64,000 bases of DNA. Source: Solirubrum sp044628455. GTDB taxonomy: Bacteria; Bacteroidota; Bacteroidia; Cytophagales; Hymenobacteraceae. Below the pieces are notes generated by a model. It searched no databases. It was not told where the DNA came from and saw nothing but the letters and a program-made list of their open reading frames with translations. Both the position numbers and the translations under genes were made by a program. The stretch is taken from NCBI RefSeq assembly GCF_044628455.1, contig NZ_JBIYZW010000003.1, positions 744,001-808,000 on the forward strand. Direction: 5' to 3'. Shown piece after piece: positions 36,791 through 45,100 of the stretch; positions within the stretch are counted from its first letter, which is position 1, and the number at the start of each line of letters is the position of its first letter.

Positions 36791-38605
36791 ATGAAAACAC
36801 CAACCCTCGCCGCCGGCCTGCTGGCCGCGGCTCTGCTGGGCGCCTGCTCGCAGTCGACGACCACCGAAAACCAGGGCGGCACCCAGCCCACCACGGCTAC
36901 CACCGAAACCGCCGCGCAGGATTTGCCGGCGCTGTTTGAGGCATACTGGGAAGAAAACAGCAAGCTGTTTCCCCTCAATGCCACCGCCCAGGGCGACAAC
37001 CGCTACAACGACCAGCTGCCCAACGACGGCACCGTGGCCTTCCGCGAGCAGCTGCGCCAGTTCAACCAGAAGTACCTGGATCAACTGGGCAAGTTCGACC
37101 GCGAAAAGCTGTCCGATAACGACAAGATCAGCTACGACATGTTCCGCTACGACCTCGAAACCAACCTCGAGAGCCTGAAGCTGAACACCTGGATGATTCC
37201 CTTCCAGCAGTTCTGGGGCCTACCCCTGACCATGGGCCAGTACGGCTCGGGCGAGGGCGTGCAGCCCTTCAAAACCGCCGAGGACTACGACAACTGGCTG
37301 GGCCGGGTGCGGGGCTTCTCGGTGTGGGCCGATACGGCCATCAGCAACCTGCGCCGCGGCATGCGCGCCGGCGTGGTGTTGCCCCGCCCGCTGGTGCAGA
37401 AAATGATTCCGCAGATGAACGACCTGGTGGTGAGCGACCCCACCAAGAGCTTGTTCTACGGCCCCATCACCAAGCTGCCCGCCAATATGCCGGCGGCCGA
37501 CAAGCAGCGCATCACCGAGGCCTACCGCACGGCCATCATGAACGAGCTGGTGCCCACCTACCGCCGCCTGGGCCAGTTCCTGCAAACCGAGTACCTGCCC
37601 AAGGCCCGCACCAGCACCGGCATTGCGGCCGTGCCCAACGGAGACGCCATCTACCGCTTCTACGTCAAGAGCTGGACCACCACCGACAAGACGCCCGACG
37701 AAATCTACCAGACCGGGCTGGCTGAGGTCAAGCGCATCCGCAGCGAGATGGAGCGGGTGAAAACCTCGGTGGGCTTCAAGGGCGATTTGAACGCCTTCTT
37801 CACCCACCTGAAAACCAACAAGAAGTTCACGCCCTACCAGACGCCCCAGCAGGTACTGGGCGCGTTCAAAGCCATTCAGACCAAGATTGACCCGAACCTG
37901 AAAAAGATGTTCGGGCGCACGCCCAAGACGCCGTTCGAGATTCGCCAGACCGAAGCCTTCCGCGCCGCCTCGGCCTCGGCCGAGTACAACCCCGGCAACC
38001 CCGACGGCTCGCGCCCCGGCATTTTCTACGTGCCCATTCTCGACGCGAAAACCTTCAACATCACCTCGGGCATGGAGTCGCTGTTTCTGCACGAAGCCAT
38101 TCCGGGCCACCACTACCAGATTTCGCTGCAACAGGAGAACGAGGACCTGCCCAAGTTCCGCCGCTTTGCCTGGTATGGCGCCATGGGCGAAGGCTGGGCC
38201 CTCTACACCGAAAGCCTGGGCAAGGAGCTGGGTCTCTACACCGACCCCTACCAGTACATGGGCGCGCTGGGCGACGAAATTCACCGCGCCATCCGCCTCG
38301 TGGTCGACGTGGGTATGCACTCCAAGAACATGACCCGCGAGCAGGCCATCAAGTATATGATGGACAACGAGGCCATCAGCGAGCAGGGCGCCACGGCCGA
38401 AATCGAGCGGTACATGGCCATTCCCGGCCAGGCGCTGTCGTACAAAACCGGCGCGCTCCAGATTCAGGCGCTACGCCGCAAGTACGAGCAACAGCTGGGC
38501 ACCAAGTTCAACCTGAGCAATTTCCACGACGAGCTGCTGAAGGACGGCGTGATGCCCCTGGCCGTGCTGGAACGCAAGATGGACGCCTGGGCTGCCAAGC
38601 AATAA
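36791..38605 (+). CDS. DUF885 family lipoprotein (putative metallopeptidase)
   Basis: A 604-residue lipoprotein: signal MKTPTLAAGLLAAALLGAC with Cys19, a Thr/Gln/Glu-rich linker, then a long helical domain. It matches the DUF885 family, whose signature here is HEAIPGHHYQ (434-443), a zinc-binding HExxxGH-type motif, followed by a Glu-containing helix (GEGWALYTESLGKELG) expected to give the third ligand. Family members are thought to be carboxypeptidase-like metalloenzymes, but substrates are not established. It follows the TPR gene by 102 bases and ends before a strong terminator. Periplasmic or outer-membrane location is inferred from the lipobox. Confidence 0.85.
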   Translation: MKTPTLAAGLLAAALLGACSQSTTTENQGGTQPTTATTETAAQDLPALFEAYWEENSKLFPLNATAQGDNRYNDQLPNDGTVAFREQLRQFNQKYLDQLGKFDREKLSDNDKISYDMFRYDLETNLESLKLNTWMIPFQQFWGLPLTMGQYGSGEGVQPFKTAEDYDNWLGRVRGFSVWADTAISNLRRGMRAGVVLPRPLVQKMIPQMNDLVVSDPTKSLFYGPITKLPANMPAADKQRITEAYRTAIMNELVPTYRRLGQFLQTEYLPKARTSTGIAAVPNGDAIYRFYVKSWTTTDKTPDEIYQTGLAEVKRIRSEMERVKTSVGFKGDLNAFFTHLKTNKKFTPYQTPQQVLGAFKAIQTKIDPNLKKMFGRTPKTPFEIRQTEAFRAASASAEYNPGNPDGSRPGIFYVPILDAKTFNITSGMESLFLHEAIPGHHYQISLQQENEDLPKFRRFAWYGAMGEGWALYTESLGKELGLYTDPYQYMGALGDEIHRAIRLVVDVGMHSKNMTREQAIKYMMDNEAISEQGATAEIERYMAIPGQALSYKTGALQIQALRRKYEQQLGTKFNLSNFHDELLKDGVMPLAVLERKMDAWAAKQ

Positions 38606-38625
38606 TTCAGGTCAGCCATTAATGC

Positions 38626-38661
38626 CAAACGGCCCCGCAACCAGCGTTGCGGGGCCGTTTG
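38626..38661. terminator. strong terminator after the DUF885 gene
   Basis: The 16-bp perfect arm CAAACGGCCCCGCAAC (38626-38641) pairs with 38646-38661 around a CAGC loop. Convergent genes lie on both sides, so it probably serves both. Confidence 0.85.
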
Positions 38662-38682
38662 ATTTGGAAAAGCTGTGCGGCC

Positions 38683-39204
38683 CTAGTTGTTATTGCTGTT
38701 GCTGCGCTGGCGTTCGGTGTTGCTCTGCGAGGGCATGGGGGTGCGCTGGGCGGCGCCGCTGCGGTTCTGGCCGCCACTCACGCCACCGCCGCTGGTGGTC
38801 GATCCGCCGCTCATGCTGCCGCTGGTTGAGTTGCCGCCGGTCGACTGGCCCGAGGTGATGTTCTCGGTGTCGGTGGTGCCGCGGTTGGTGAGGCTGCGGC
38901 CGCTGGTGGTGGAAGTGCCGTCGGTGGTGCCGCTGTCGGTGTACTTGCTGGTGTTGGGGTCGCCGCCCGGGCGGGCGCTGCTGGCTTCGGCCATCGAGCG
39001 GTTGCCCGAGGTGGTGCCCACCGGTTGGTACGCCTCGCCGCCGCCCGACATACTGTCGCGGTCGGTGTCGACGCGGTTGGCGCGGGGCGCCTCGGAAAAC
39101 GAGTCGTCGTTGATGTGGTCGAGGCCGGGGCTGGAGTCGTAGCCGCAGGCGGCCAGCGGGAGCAGTAGCAGGGCTGCCCAACGGGCGCGGGTAGATTGGG
39201 ACAT
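38683..39204 (-). CDS. Ser/Thr/Gly-rich lipoprotein of unknown function
   Basis: A 173-residue protein. ATG 39204 (MSQSTRARWAALLLLPLAAC) gives a lipobox with Cys20, followed by GYDSSPGLDHINDDSFSEAP and then a long low-complexity region of Ser, Thr, Gly and Asn, including a GGNSTSGSMSGGSTTSGGG stretch and a final run of Ser/Asn. There is no folded domain visible. It resembles tether-like or stress-related surface lipoproteins, and in composition it recalls the hydrophilic trio at 5.3-6.5 kb, although it is exported. The function is unknown. It is the last host gene before the prophage. Confidence 0.65.
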   Translation of the reverse strand: MSQSTRARWAALLLLPLAACGYDSSPGLDHINDDSFSEAPRANRVDTDRDSMSGGGEAYQPVGTTSGNRSMAEASSARPGGDPNTSKYTDSGTTDGTSTTSGRSLTNRGTTDTENITSGQSTGGNSTSGSMSGGSTTSGGGVSGGQNRSGAAQRTPMPSQSNTERQRSNSNNN

Positions 39205-39371
39205 GACAAGTGAGGGTTTTGGATGTGCGTAAGGCGTGGTAAGCGGTAGGCTGGTTATACGCGCCCGCCGCGAAAAAGGCAAAGCCGATAAGTGACCAAC
39301 CGGCGGCATCTTTGCGCTTCACCGCTACGCTGCTTTCTCCTTGACCAACGCCGTTCTGCACTGGAATGAAT

Positions 39372-39404
39372 AAAACCCGCAAAACAAGCTGTTTTGCGGG
39401 TTTT
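39372..39404. terminator. hairpin near the left prophage boundary
   Basis: AAAACCCGCAAAAC (from 39372) pairs with GTTTTGCGGGTTTT (39391-39404) around CAAGCT-like loop bases. It lies after the last prophage gene (minus strand) and before host sequence, so it may terminate prophage transcripts or lie near the attachment site. Confidence 0.65.
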
Positions 39405-39435
39405 ACCATGTTTTAGTGGCAAAGTAAGTGGCAGT

Positions 39436-39792
39436 CTAGCCGATCCGCCAGCGACTATCTAGGTGCCAGCGCGGGCCTCCGTAGCGGCCTGGTAGAGCTG
39501 TGGCATCCGAGTACTGCAGGCTGCGCACATCGCCGGCAATCATCGAGCGGGCCAGCGCCGGGCGCACCTGCACGTGCTCCGGATAGGGCACCGGCGCCGG
39601 CGACTCGACGACGGCCGTGGTGGCCACGTGCACGTCGGCCGACTGCAGCTGCACGTCGACGTGCACGTGGCACTGGTGCAGCTGCACCAGCTCACGCGAC
39701 GGGTGCGCCGGCGCGATGGGCGAGGCCGCGGTACTACCGAGGCCCAGCAGGGTTAGCGCACCGAACAGGAGCGCCAGGATTAGGCTTCTCAT
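39436..39792 (-). CDS. small secreted protein at the prophage end (moron-like)
   Basis: A 118-residue protein with a signal peptide (MRSLILALLFGALTLLGLG). The mature part begins with a His/Val-alternating segment (LHQCHVHVDVQLQSADVHV) that may form a beta strand or bind metal, followed by a Pro-rich region. It is the last gene on the prophage's left side, and the phage element with core GTGTCCTTTTTGCC lies 61-78 bases upstream of its ATG, so it is probably phage-regulated. No family is recognised; a lysogenic-conversion role is possible but speculative. Confidence 0.55.
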   Translation of the reverse strand: MRSLILALLFGALTLLGLGSTAASPIAPAHPSRELVQLHQCHVHVDVQLQSADVHVATTAVVESPAPVPYPEHVQVRPALARSMIAGDVRSLQYSDATALPGRYGGPRWHLDSRWRIG

Positions 39793-39852
39793 AACAGAGA
39801 GGTTGGGTTGGTGAAAATGAAACAGAGCCCAAAACTCTCCGCGGAGCAGCCC

Positions 39853-39870
39853 GGCAAAAAGGACACGAAA
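39853..39870 (-). promoter_or_regulatory. phage regulatory element, copy A
   Basis: The minus strand reads TTTCGTGTCCTTTTTGCC, directly after the serine recombinase stop codon and upstream of the 118-aa gene. It matches copies at 51019-51036, 57276-57295 and 62221-62238. Confidence 0.6.
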
Positions 39871-40509
39871 CTAGGCTGCCTGCAGGGCGCGGCGCTGCTG
39901 CAGTTCCTCCTCGCTGAGCTTGTAGTTCTGCACGGTGCCCACGCCCAGGCCCATAGCCAAGGCAATCTTGCGCACGCTCAGGCCGTCGACCTGCAGAGCA
40001 TGTAGCTCCTCGATGCGGGCCTGCTCCAGGGCCCGGCGGCCGTGCACGTAGGTTTCGCCCTTGGCCGCGGCCTTCGCCTTCTTATTGGCCAGGCCGATTT
40101 TCACGTTCTCACTGGTACGCTCACTGTGGTAGGCGCCGGCCCAGCCGAACAGCGCCCGGAACAAGTCGCGCATCGGGCCCACGGTGTTGAGCATGGGCTC
40201 GGAGTAGCTCCAGAAGCCGACGCCGCACTGGTCGAGGGTGCTCAGGTGCTCGAACACCTTCTGGATGCCCTCACGCGTGAAGCGCGACAAGTCCCACACC
40301 CGCACCAGCTGAAACCTGCGCTTGCCGGCATCCTTGAGCATCTGCTGGAATTGCGCCCGGTCGGATTTTCGGCCCGAGTCGAAGTCGACGTACTCGGCCA
40401 CGACTTCGTCGCTGGCCTGCTCAGCGGCCTGGCGAAGTACTCGCAGCTGGTTTTCGGGATTCTGATCCTTGTCCAGCGTCGACACGCGGGCGTAGAGGGC
40501 AACTTTCAT
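39871..40509 (-). CDS. small serine recombinase (resolvase/invertase family)
   Basis: A 212-residue site-specific recombinase. The catalytic motif YARVST places the nucleophile at Ser10, followed by the usual dimerisation helix region (LVRVWDLSRFTREGIQKVFEHL) and a C-terminal helix-turn-helix (GLSVRKIALAMGLGVGTVQN). Its size is that of resolvases and DNA invertases rather than of large serine integrases (over 400 residues). It is the only recombinase visible in the prophage, at its left end, so it may perform integration/excision with phage-specific sites, resolve dimers, or invert a segment. Its start overlaps the upstream gene by 4 bases (ATGA). Confidence 0.85.
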   Translation of the reverse strand: MKVALYARVSTLDKDQNPENQLRVLRQAAEQASDEVVAEYVDFDSGRKSDRAQFQQMLKDAGKRRFQLVRVWDLSRFTREGIQKVFEHLSTLDQCGVGFWSYSEPMLNTVGPMRDLFRALFGWAGAYHSERTSENVKIGLANKKAKAAAKGETYVHGRRALEQARIEELHALQVDGLSVRKIALAMGLGVGTVQNYKLSEEELQQRRALQAA

Positions 40510-41309
40510 ATTCTCCAGATTTGATGGTCTTCCCTCCTCACTTTCAGTACTGTTTCTCTATAAAATCGATTTCTGCTTATCCTGAGATCAGCAATTGCCC
40601 ACATAATATAATTAGTGTTGGCTATGTCTTTTGCCTTAAGCTCTTTCGCTCGCAAGCGTCCTGAAATTTTGAAATCCAGCAGCTGGACGCATTTTTGGTT
40701 GAATAGATCAATACAGTAGGAGAAATACTCGGAAGGAAAATCAGGTCGGGAAATCGTTGAATGGAAAACGGCAAGTAAACCGGCTAAATTGGACAACTCA
40801 AACTCATGATTTTCAAGCTCAAAAAGCAATATTTCCTTACTCTGGTCATAGATTTCTTGCTTTGCTCTACTATCTAACTGGCCTATATCATAGGTGCCTA
40901 TTTGTTTCTGGGCCTCCTGAGCCAGCTTGGAGTCAAAACCCCTGATAAAGTCTACTGTAGTTTTTAATAGGGCTTTCCTCACCTCCATTTCTCGGGAGGT
41001 CGCATCAATTGCGCGTTCGGTAATGAGAAGCAGTTTTTCGTGTTCGGTTTTCGTTTGCTCGTGCCGCAGAGCCTCCATTTGAAGTTGGTTGGCCTTCAGC
41101 TGTTCTCTCAATGAGAGGTATACCACAAACATGCCCGCGAAATTCAAGATTGGCCCAGCTATTCCACCAACTGTGTCGCCGATGGTACCTGTGTCTTGAA
41201 ATAAGGCGCGAATTCCAGCAGGCATTAATATCGTTACACCCAAAATTGTCGCTACCAGCGCCACACTCACGAGCATGGCTATTTTAGCTTTAAGGTGATT
41301 ATTCATCAT
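40506..41309 (-). CDS. two-helix membrane protein with coiled coil, putAbiC-like
   Basis: A 267-residue protein, start 41309 (MMNNHLKAKIAML). Two N-terminal transmembrane helices (~residues 10-29 and 46-67) are followed by a coiled coil (QLKANQLQMEALRHEQTKTE) and a soluble helical domain. The motif IGDTVGGIAGPILNFAGMF before the second helix and the Q-rich coiled coil match the layout of the putative phage abortive infection family putAbiC; this is by eye. It is clearly AT-richer than all neighbours, which suggests transfer from another source. It overlaps both neighbours by 4 bases (ATGA), forming a coupled cassette ending with the recombinase. A superinfection-exclusion role is plausible but inferred. 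Confidence 0.65.
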   Translation of the reverse strand: MMNNHLKAKIAMLVSVALVATILGVTILMPAGIRALFQDTGTIGDTVGGIAGPILNFAGMFVVYLSLREQLKANQLQMEALRHEQTKTEHEKLLLITERAIDATSREMEVRKALLKTTVDFIRGFDSKLAQEAQKQIGTYDIGQLDSRAKQEIYDQSKEILLFELENHEFELSNLAGLLAVFHSTISRPDFPSEYFSYCIDLFNQKCVQLLDFKISGRLRAKELKAKDIANTNYIMWAIADLRISRNRFYRETVLKVRREDHQIWRI

Positions 41310-41986
41310 GCCTGGTGGAAAATGGCCTTGAAAACCAGCGCGGCCTTGTCTTGGCAATAGTTGCCCAGGTATTTCGCGCCATATGTGACGGCTTCCAGGC
41401 GTATCGAGTGGCCGCGGTGGGTCACCAGCTCGAAGGTCACGCCATACTCAGTGCGGTTGCCCTTCACGTACACGTAGTCAAGGGAGCCGAGAAAATCTAG
41501 CTCGAACATGTCGCCCTCCACGATGCGCGGCCCGTGGGGGTTAGCGTCGTGGTGCATGGTGGTGGCCAAGCACAACTTGTGCCGCCGGCGGAAGTCGGCG
41601 TCGCTGATTCGCTGCTCGAGGCCCGGAGTAGGCTGGCCGCCGAGTACCCGCTGCAGGCGCTCCCACGACTCCACCGGCCAATGTTCGCCGGTCACTGGGT
41701 TGATGTGCACGAGGGCCGGCAGGCCATACTTCTTGGCTACCTCCTGAGTAAGTCTAGCCAAGGCACGCTCGATGAAGGTCGGCATGAGCTGAGGCATGCT
41801 CAGATACTCGCGTGGCACCTCCTCGAAGAACTTCAATCCGCTGGCTACGTGGCTGCCGTAGAGGCGGGCCTCTACCCGGTCAGGGTCGAAGCCGAACCAA
41901 GCATCCCAGCCGGCGTCGCGGAAGGCCTGAAGTTCTACCGAGTACTGCTCGGTGATCGGAGGGTGAATTTGAGGCATTGCCTGCAC
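41306..41986 (-). CDS. unknown prophage protein, first gene of the recombinase cassette
   Basis: A 226-residue soluble protein (or 223 from the in-frame ATG at 41977, MPQIHPPITEQ). It has a GWDAWFGFDPDRVEARLYGS segment, several Trp and His residues (TMHHDANPHGPRIVEGDMF) and a beta-rich C-terminal half ending with KAALVFKAIFHQA. No signal peptide, membrane helix or known motif is seen. It starts just downstream of the large hairpin at 41994-42046 and is followed by an ATGA overlap with the membrane protein gene, so the three genes are one transcriptional unit. I do not recognise the family. Confidence 0.6.
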   Translation of the reverse strand: MQAMPQIHPPITEQYSVELQAFRDAGWDAWFGFDPDRVEARLYGSHVASGLKFFEEVPREYLSMPQLMPTFIERALARLTQEVAKKYGLPALVHINPVTGEHWPVESWERLQRVLGGQPTPGLEQRISDADFRRRHKLCLATTMHHDANPHGPRIVEGDMFELDFLGSLDYVYVKGNRTEYGVTFELVTHRGHSIRLEAVTYGAKYLGNYCQDKAALVFKAIFHQA

Positions 41987-41993
41987 AACGATA

Positions 41994-42046
41994 AAGGGTG
42001 GAAAACCTGTTCAAATTAGAAATCTAATCTGAACGGTTTTCCACCC
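41994..42046 (-). terminator. 26-bp near-perfect hairpin after the tail operon
   Basis: AAGGGTGGAAAACC plus GTTCAAATTAGA pairs with TCTAATCTGAAC plus GGTTTTCCACCCTT around an AA loop, with one bulged T and one mismatch. It lies ~65 bases after the tape measure stop and just before the next gene, so it probably terminates the tail operon. Confidence 0.75.
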
Positions 42047-42112
42047 TTCGATTTTACCCCCGTAAAGGCCCTTTTTCAGCGCCTTTTTTGGGCGAGTAAT
42101 CTGAACACCCTT

Positions 42113-45100
42113 TTACCCCTGCAGGCCGCTGCCCGAGTTGACCTTCTTATAGGTCTCGATGTCGGGCACCAGGTCGTACATATTCTGGATGACCGTCAGC
42201 TTAGTGGTCCAGGTGTTCATGCGCTCGTTCTGCAGCTGCTGCACGGCTATCAGCTCGCGCAGCAAGTCGACGGCACCAGGTGCACCGACCGCGTCGGCCG
42301 GCAGCGCGGCCTGGCTGCCCCCGTCACTGGTGGCGCCGCCGGCGGCGTAGCCCCGCAGGCGCCGGGCCTCCAGCCACTGCTCTACCTGAGCCACCTTCGG
42401 ATCGGCGCGCATCCACTCGGGAATCACGTACTCGTTCTTGTGCACCAGGCCGGCTACGGCAAACCCGTTCTCGTCGAGCAGCTCCCCGCTAGGCGCCACC
42501 GCCAGCTTGGCCAGGTCGAGCATGCCGCCCCCGCCGCTGGTGCGGCCGCCCGAGCTGAAGCTGGCCACCTTCTGGGTGGCAATGCCGGCGCGCACCAACG
42601 ACATGCCGCTGGTGGCGGCCAGGTACACGATGTTGAAGGGGGCCGGGTACTTGGCCGACTGCTTGGCGTTTTCCTGTAGTTCGACCTGCAGGCTCATGGC
42701 AATTTCGGTCAGGGCAATGGCCTTCTGCGCCAGGACGAAGGCTTTATACAGTGCCGACTTCTTGCCGAAGGCCTCGCCCAGGAAGGCAATTTCTTCGGTG
42801 CCCATGATTTTCTTCACCGCCTGCAGGCCCTGCTGGAACTTGTGTAGCTCCTCGTCGAGGCCCTTGCGCTTGGCCAGGTGGGCCGCTTCGTCCCGGAGCT
42901 TCTCGGCGTTGGCCTTCTGGAATTCTACCACGCCGGCGGCGCCCTTCTGCTTGATCAGCGCCAGCTCCCGCTCGGCAGCGGCCTTTTTCACGGCATAAAT
43001 GGCATCCTCGTAGGCCCACTCGTCGATGACGCCCTGGGCCAGATCGAGCTCCAGTTGAGCCAGCGCCTCCTCGGTGGCGGCTTCGTTCCGGGCAATTTCC
43101 TCATCGATTTTCTCCTGACGGCGTTGCTCCTCCTCCTGGTCATACTTGGCCGTCAACTCTCGCAGCTGCAGGTCGCGCTCGGCGACGATGGCCAGCACCT
43201 GGTCGGCATAGTCGGCTTCCTTGCCGGTCAGGGCCTGGTACTTCTTATCGGCGTCGTCGAAGATTTTCTGCCGCTCCAGCGCGCGCCGGGCCTCGTCATC
43301 GGTGAGCTTCCGATCCTCCAGCTGATTCTTCAGCGCGTTGTGACTTTTCAGCAGCGCCCCGTCCTCGGCGTACCATTCCTTCACCCGATCCAGCCGGGCT
43401 TTATCGGCTTTATCGCGGCGGGCCTGGGCTTCCTTTTCGGCCTTTTCCGCATCCTTGGCCGCTTTTTCCTTCTCTTTCTCGGTCAGGCCGTCACCACCGG
43501 GCGCCTTCAGCACCTTTTCCTCCTCAGTTGGCTCGGCACCGGTGTCGGCCCCGGGCACCGGCTTCTTGGCCAGGGCGGCTGCAAAGGCGCGGTTGAACTC
43601 GTCACCGGCATTCTTGCCGATCTGGCCGAACTCGGCCTTGGCGCCGGCGAAGTCCCGATCCAGCAGCCGGCGCCAGGCGCGGGCAATGGTGCCGATGCTG
43701 GACTCCGCCGCGGCCGAGAAACCGGCGAAGTACGCCGGGCCGTCGGTGAGCAGCGCGAAGAGGGCCCGGATCGGGAACGTGAGGATGTTCAGGGCGATGC
43801 GGGCGTTGTCCGACTCTTTGGCCCAGGCCACAAAGCCCTTGACCAGCTCGGCAATGCCCGTCCAGAGCAGCTTCGTCGGGATGAGCAGGGCCCGGAACAC
43901 GTTCCCGATGGCTTCGCCCACGTCGCGCGCGGTCATGCCCTCCTTGGAGAGGAGGCCCAGGGCCCGGCCCAGATCCACAAACGCGTTCCAGATTTCCTGC
44001 AGGGGCGCAAACACCTCCTTCAGGGTGGCCACCAGCGAAATGAGCAGGGCGTAGAACGTGGTCAGGCCGCGGTTAACCAGCGTGTCGATGACGCTGCTGC
44101 TGCCCTCGAACTGCTTGGCCAGGTCGTTCTGCACCGCGGCCAGCTCTTTCTGCGAGGCCAGCATGGCCTGCTGCCGCTGCACGTACACGTTGGAGGTGTC
44201 GACGAGCGCATCGATACCGGTGCCGACGTTCTTCAGCGACTTGAGGTAGTCGAGGCCGGCATCCTCGCCCGGGCCGCCGAACACGTCGGCAATCACGGTC
44301 TGGGCCTGCGCGGCGGTGAGCTTGGTCGTATCCAGCTCGGTGGCCACGCGCTTCAGCGCCTCGGTGGTGCTGATGCTGCCGTTGTTGACGCCGTCGAGGA
44401 TTTCCTGGGTAAACTCCGGCCCGAAAGCCGCATACATGGCGTCCTTGGTGGCCGAGGTCTGCTCCCGGATCCGGAGCCCGAACTCTTTGATCACGTCGGC
44501 GCCCTTGTCGGAAAACACGCCGGTGGTCACCGACTGCGAAATCACGGCAATGGCCTCGTCGGCCGAGAGGCCGGCGGCCTTGAACTGCGCCGGGTACTCC
44601 TTCACCTGGTCGAGGAACTCGCCTGAGGCGTCGGCCCCGCTCAGGAAGCCCTGCTCGATCAGGCGCAGCGCCTCCTGCTGGCTGATGCCCATCTGCTTGC
44701 TCAGGGCGTTGCTGGCCACCAGCACCTCGTCGTACTCCTTGTTGAAGGTCTTGGCCAGGCCGGCCACGCCCACGGTGAGCTGGTCGAGGTTGTCGCCGGT
44801 GGCGCCGGTCAGGGTGTTGACCTTTTCGCGCAGCGCCTCGAACTCCTTGACCGTCTGCACCACCTCGGTGCCGATTTCCTTCACCAGGTCCACGGCGGCC
44901 TCAAGGCCCACGGTGACGCCGGCAAACGCCAGGGCGTCTTTCATCGTGAGGCCCTTCTCGGCCGTCTCGCCCATTTCCTTTTTGACGCCGTCGATGCGCT
45001 TCTGCAGATCCTGGTAGTCCTTGAGCAGCTTGGCGCGGCCCGGGTCGTCAGCTGACAACTCGTGCAGCTGCTGCTCGAGCAGCGCGCCGGCGGCTTTCAT

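Noticed and set aside
39300..39435. tRNA gene as attachment site at the left prophage boundary
   Set aside because: The visible hairpin does not form a cloverleaf and no CCA-proximal acceptor arm is seen.
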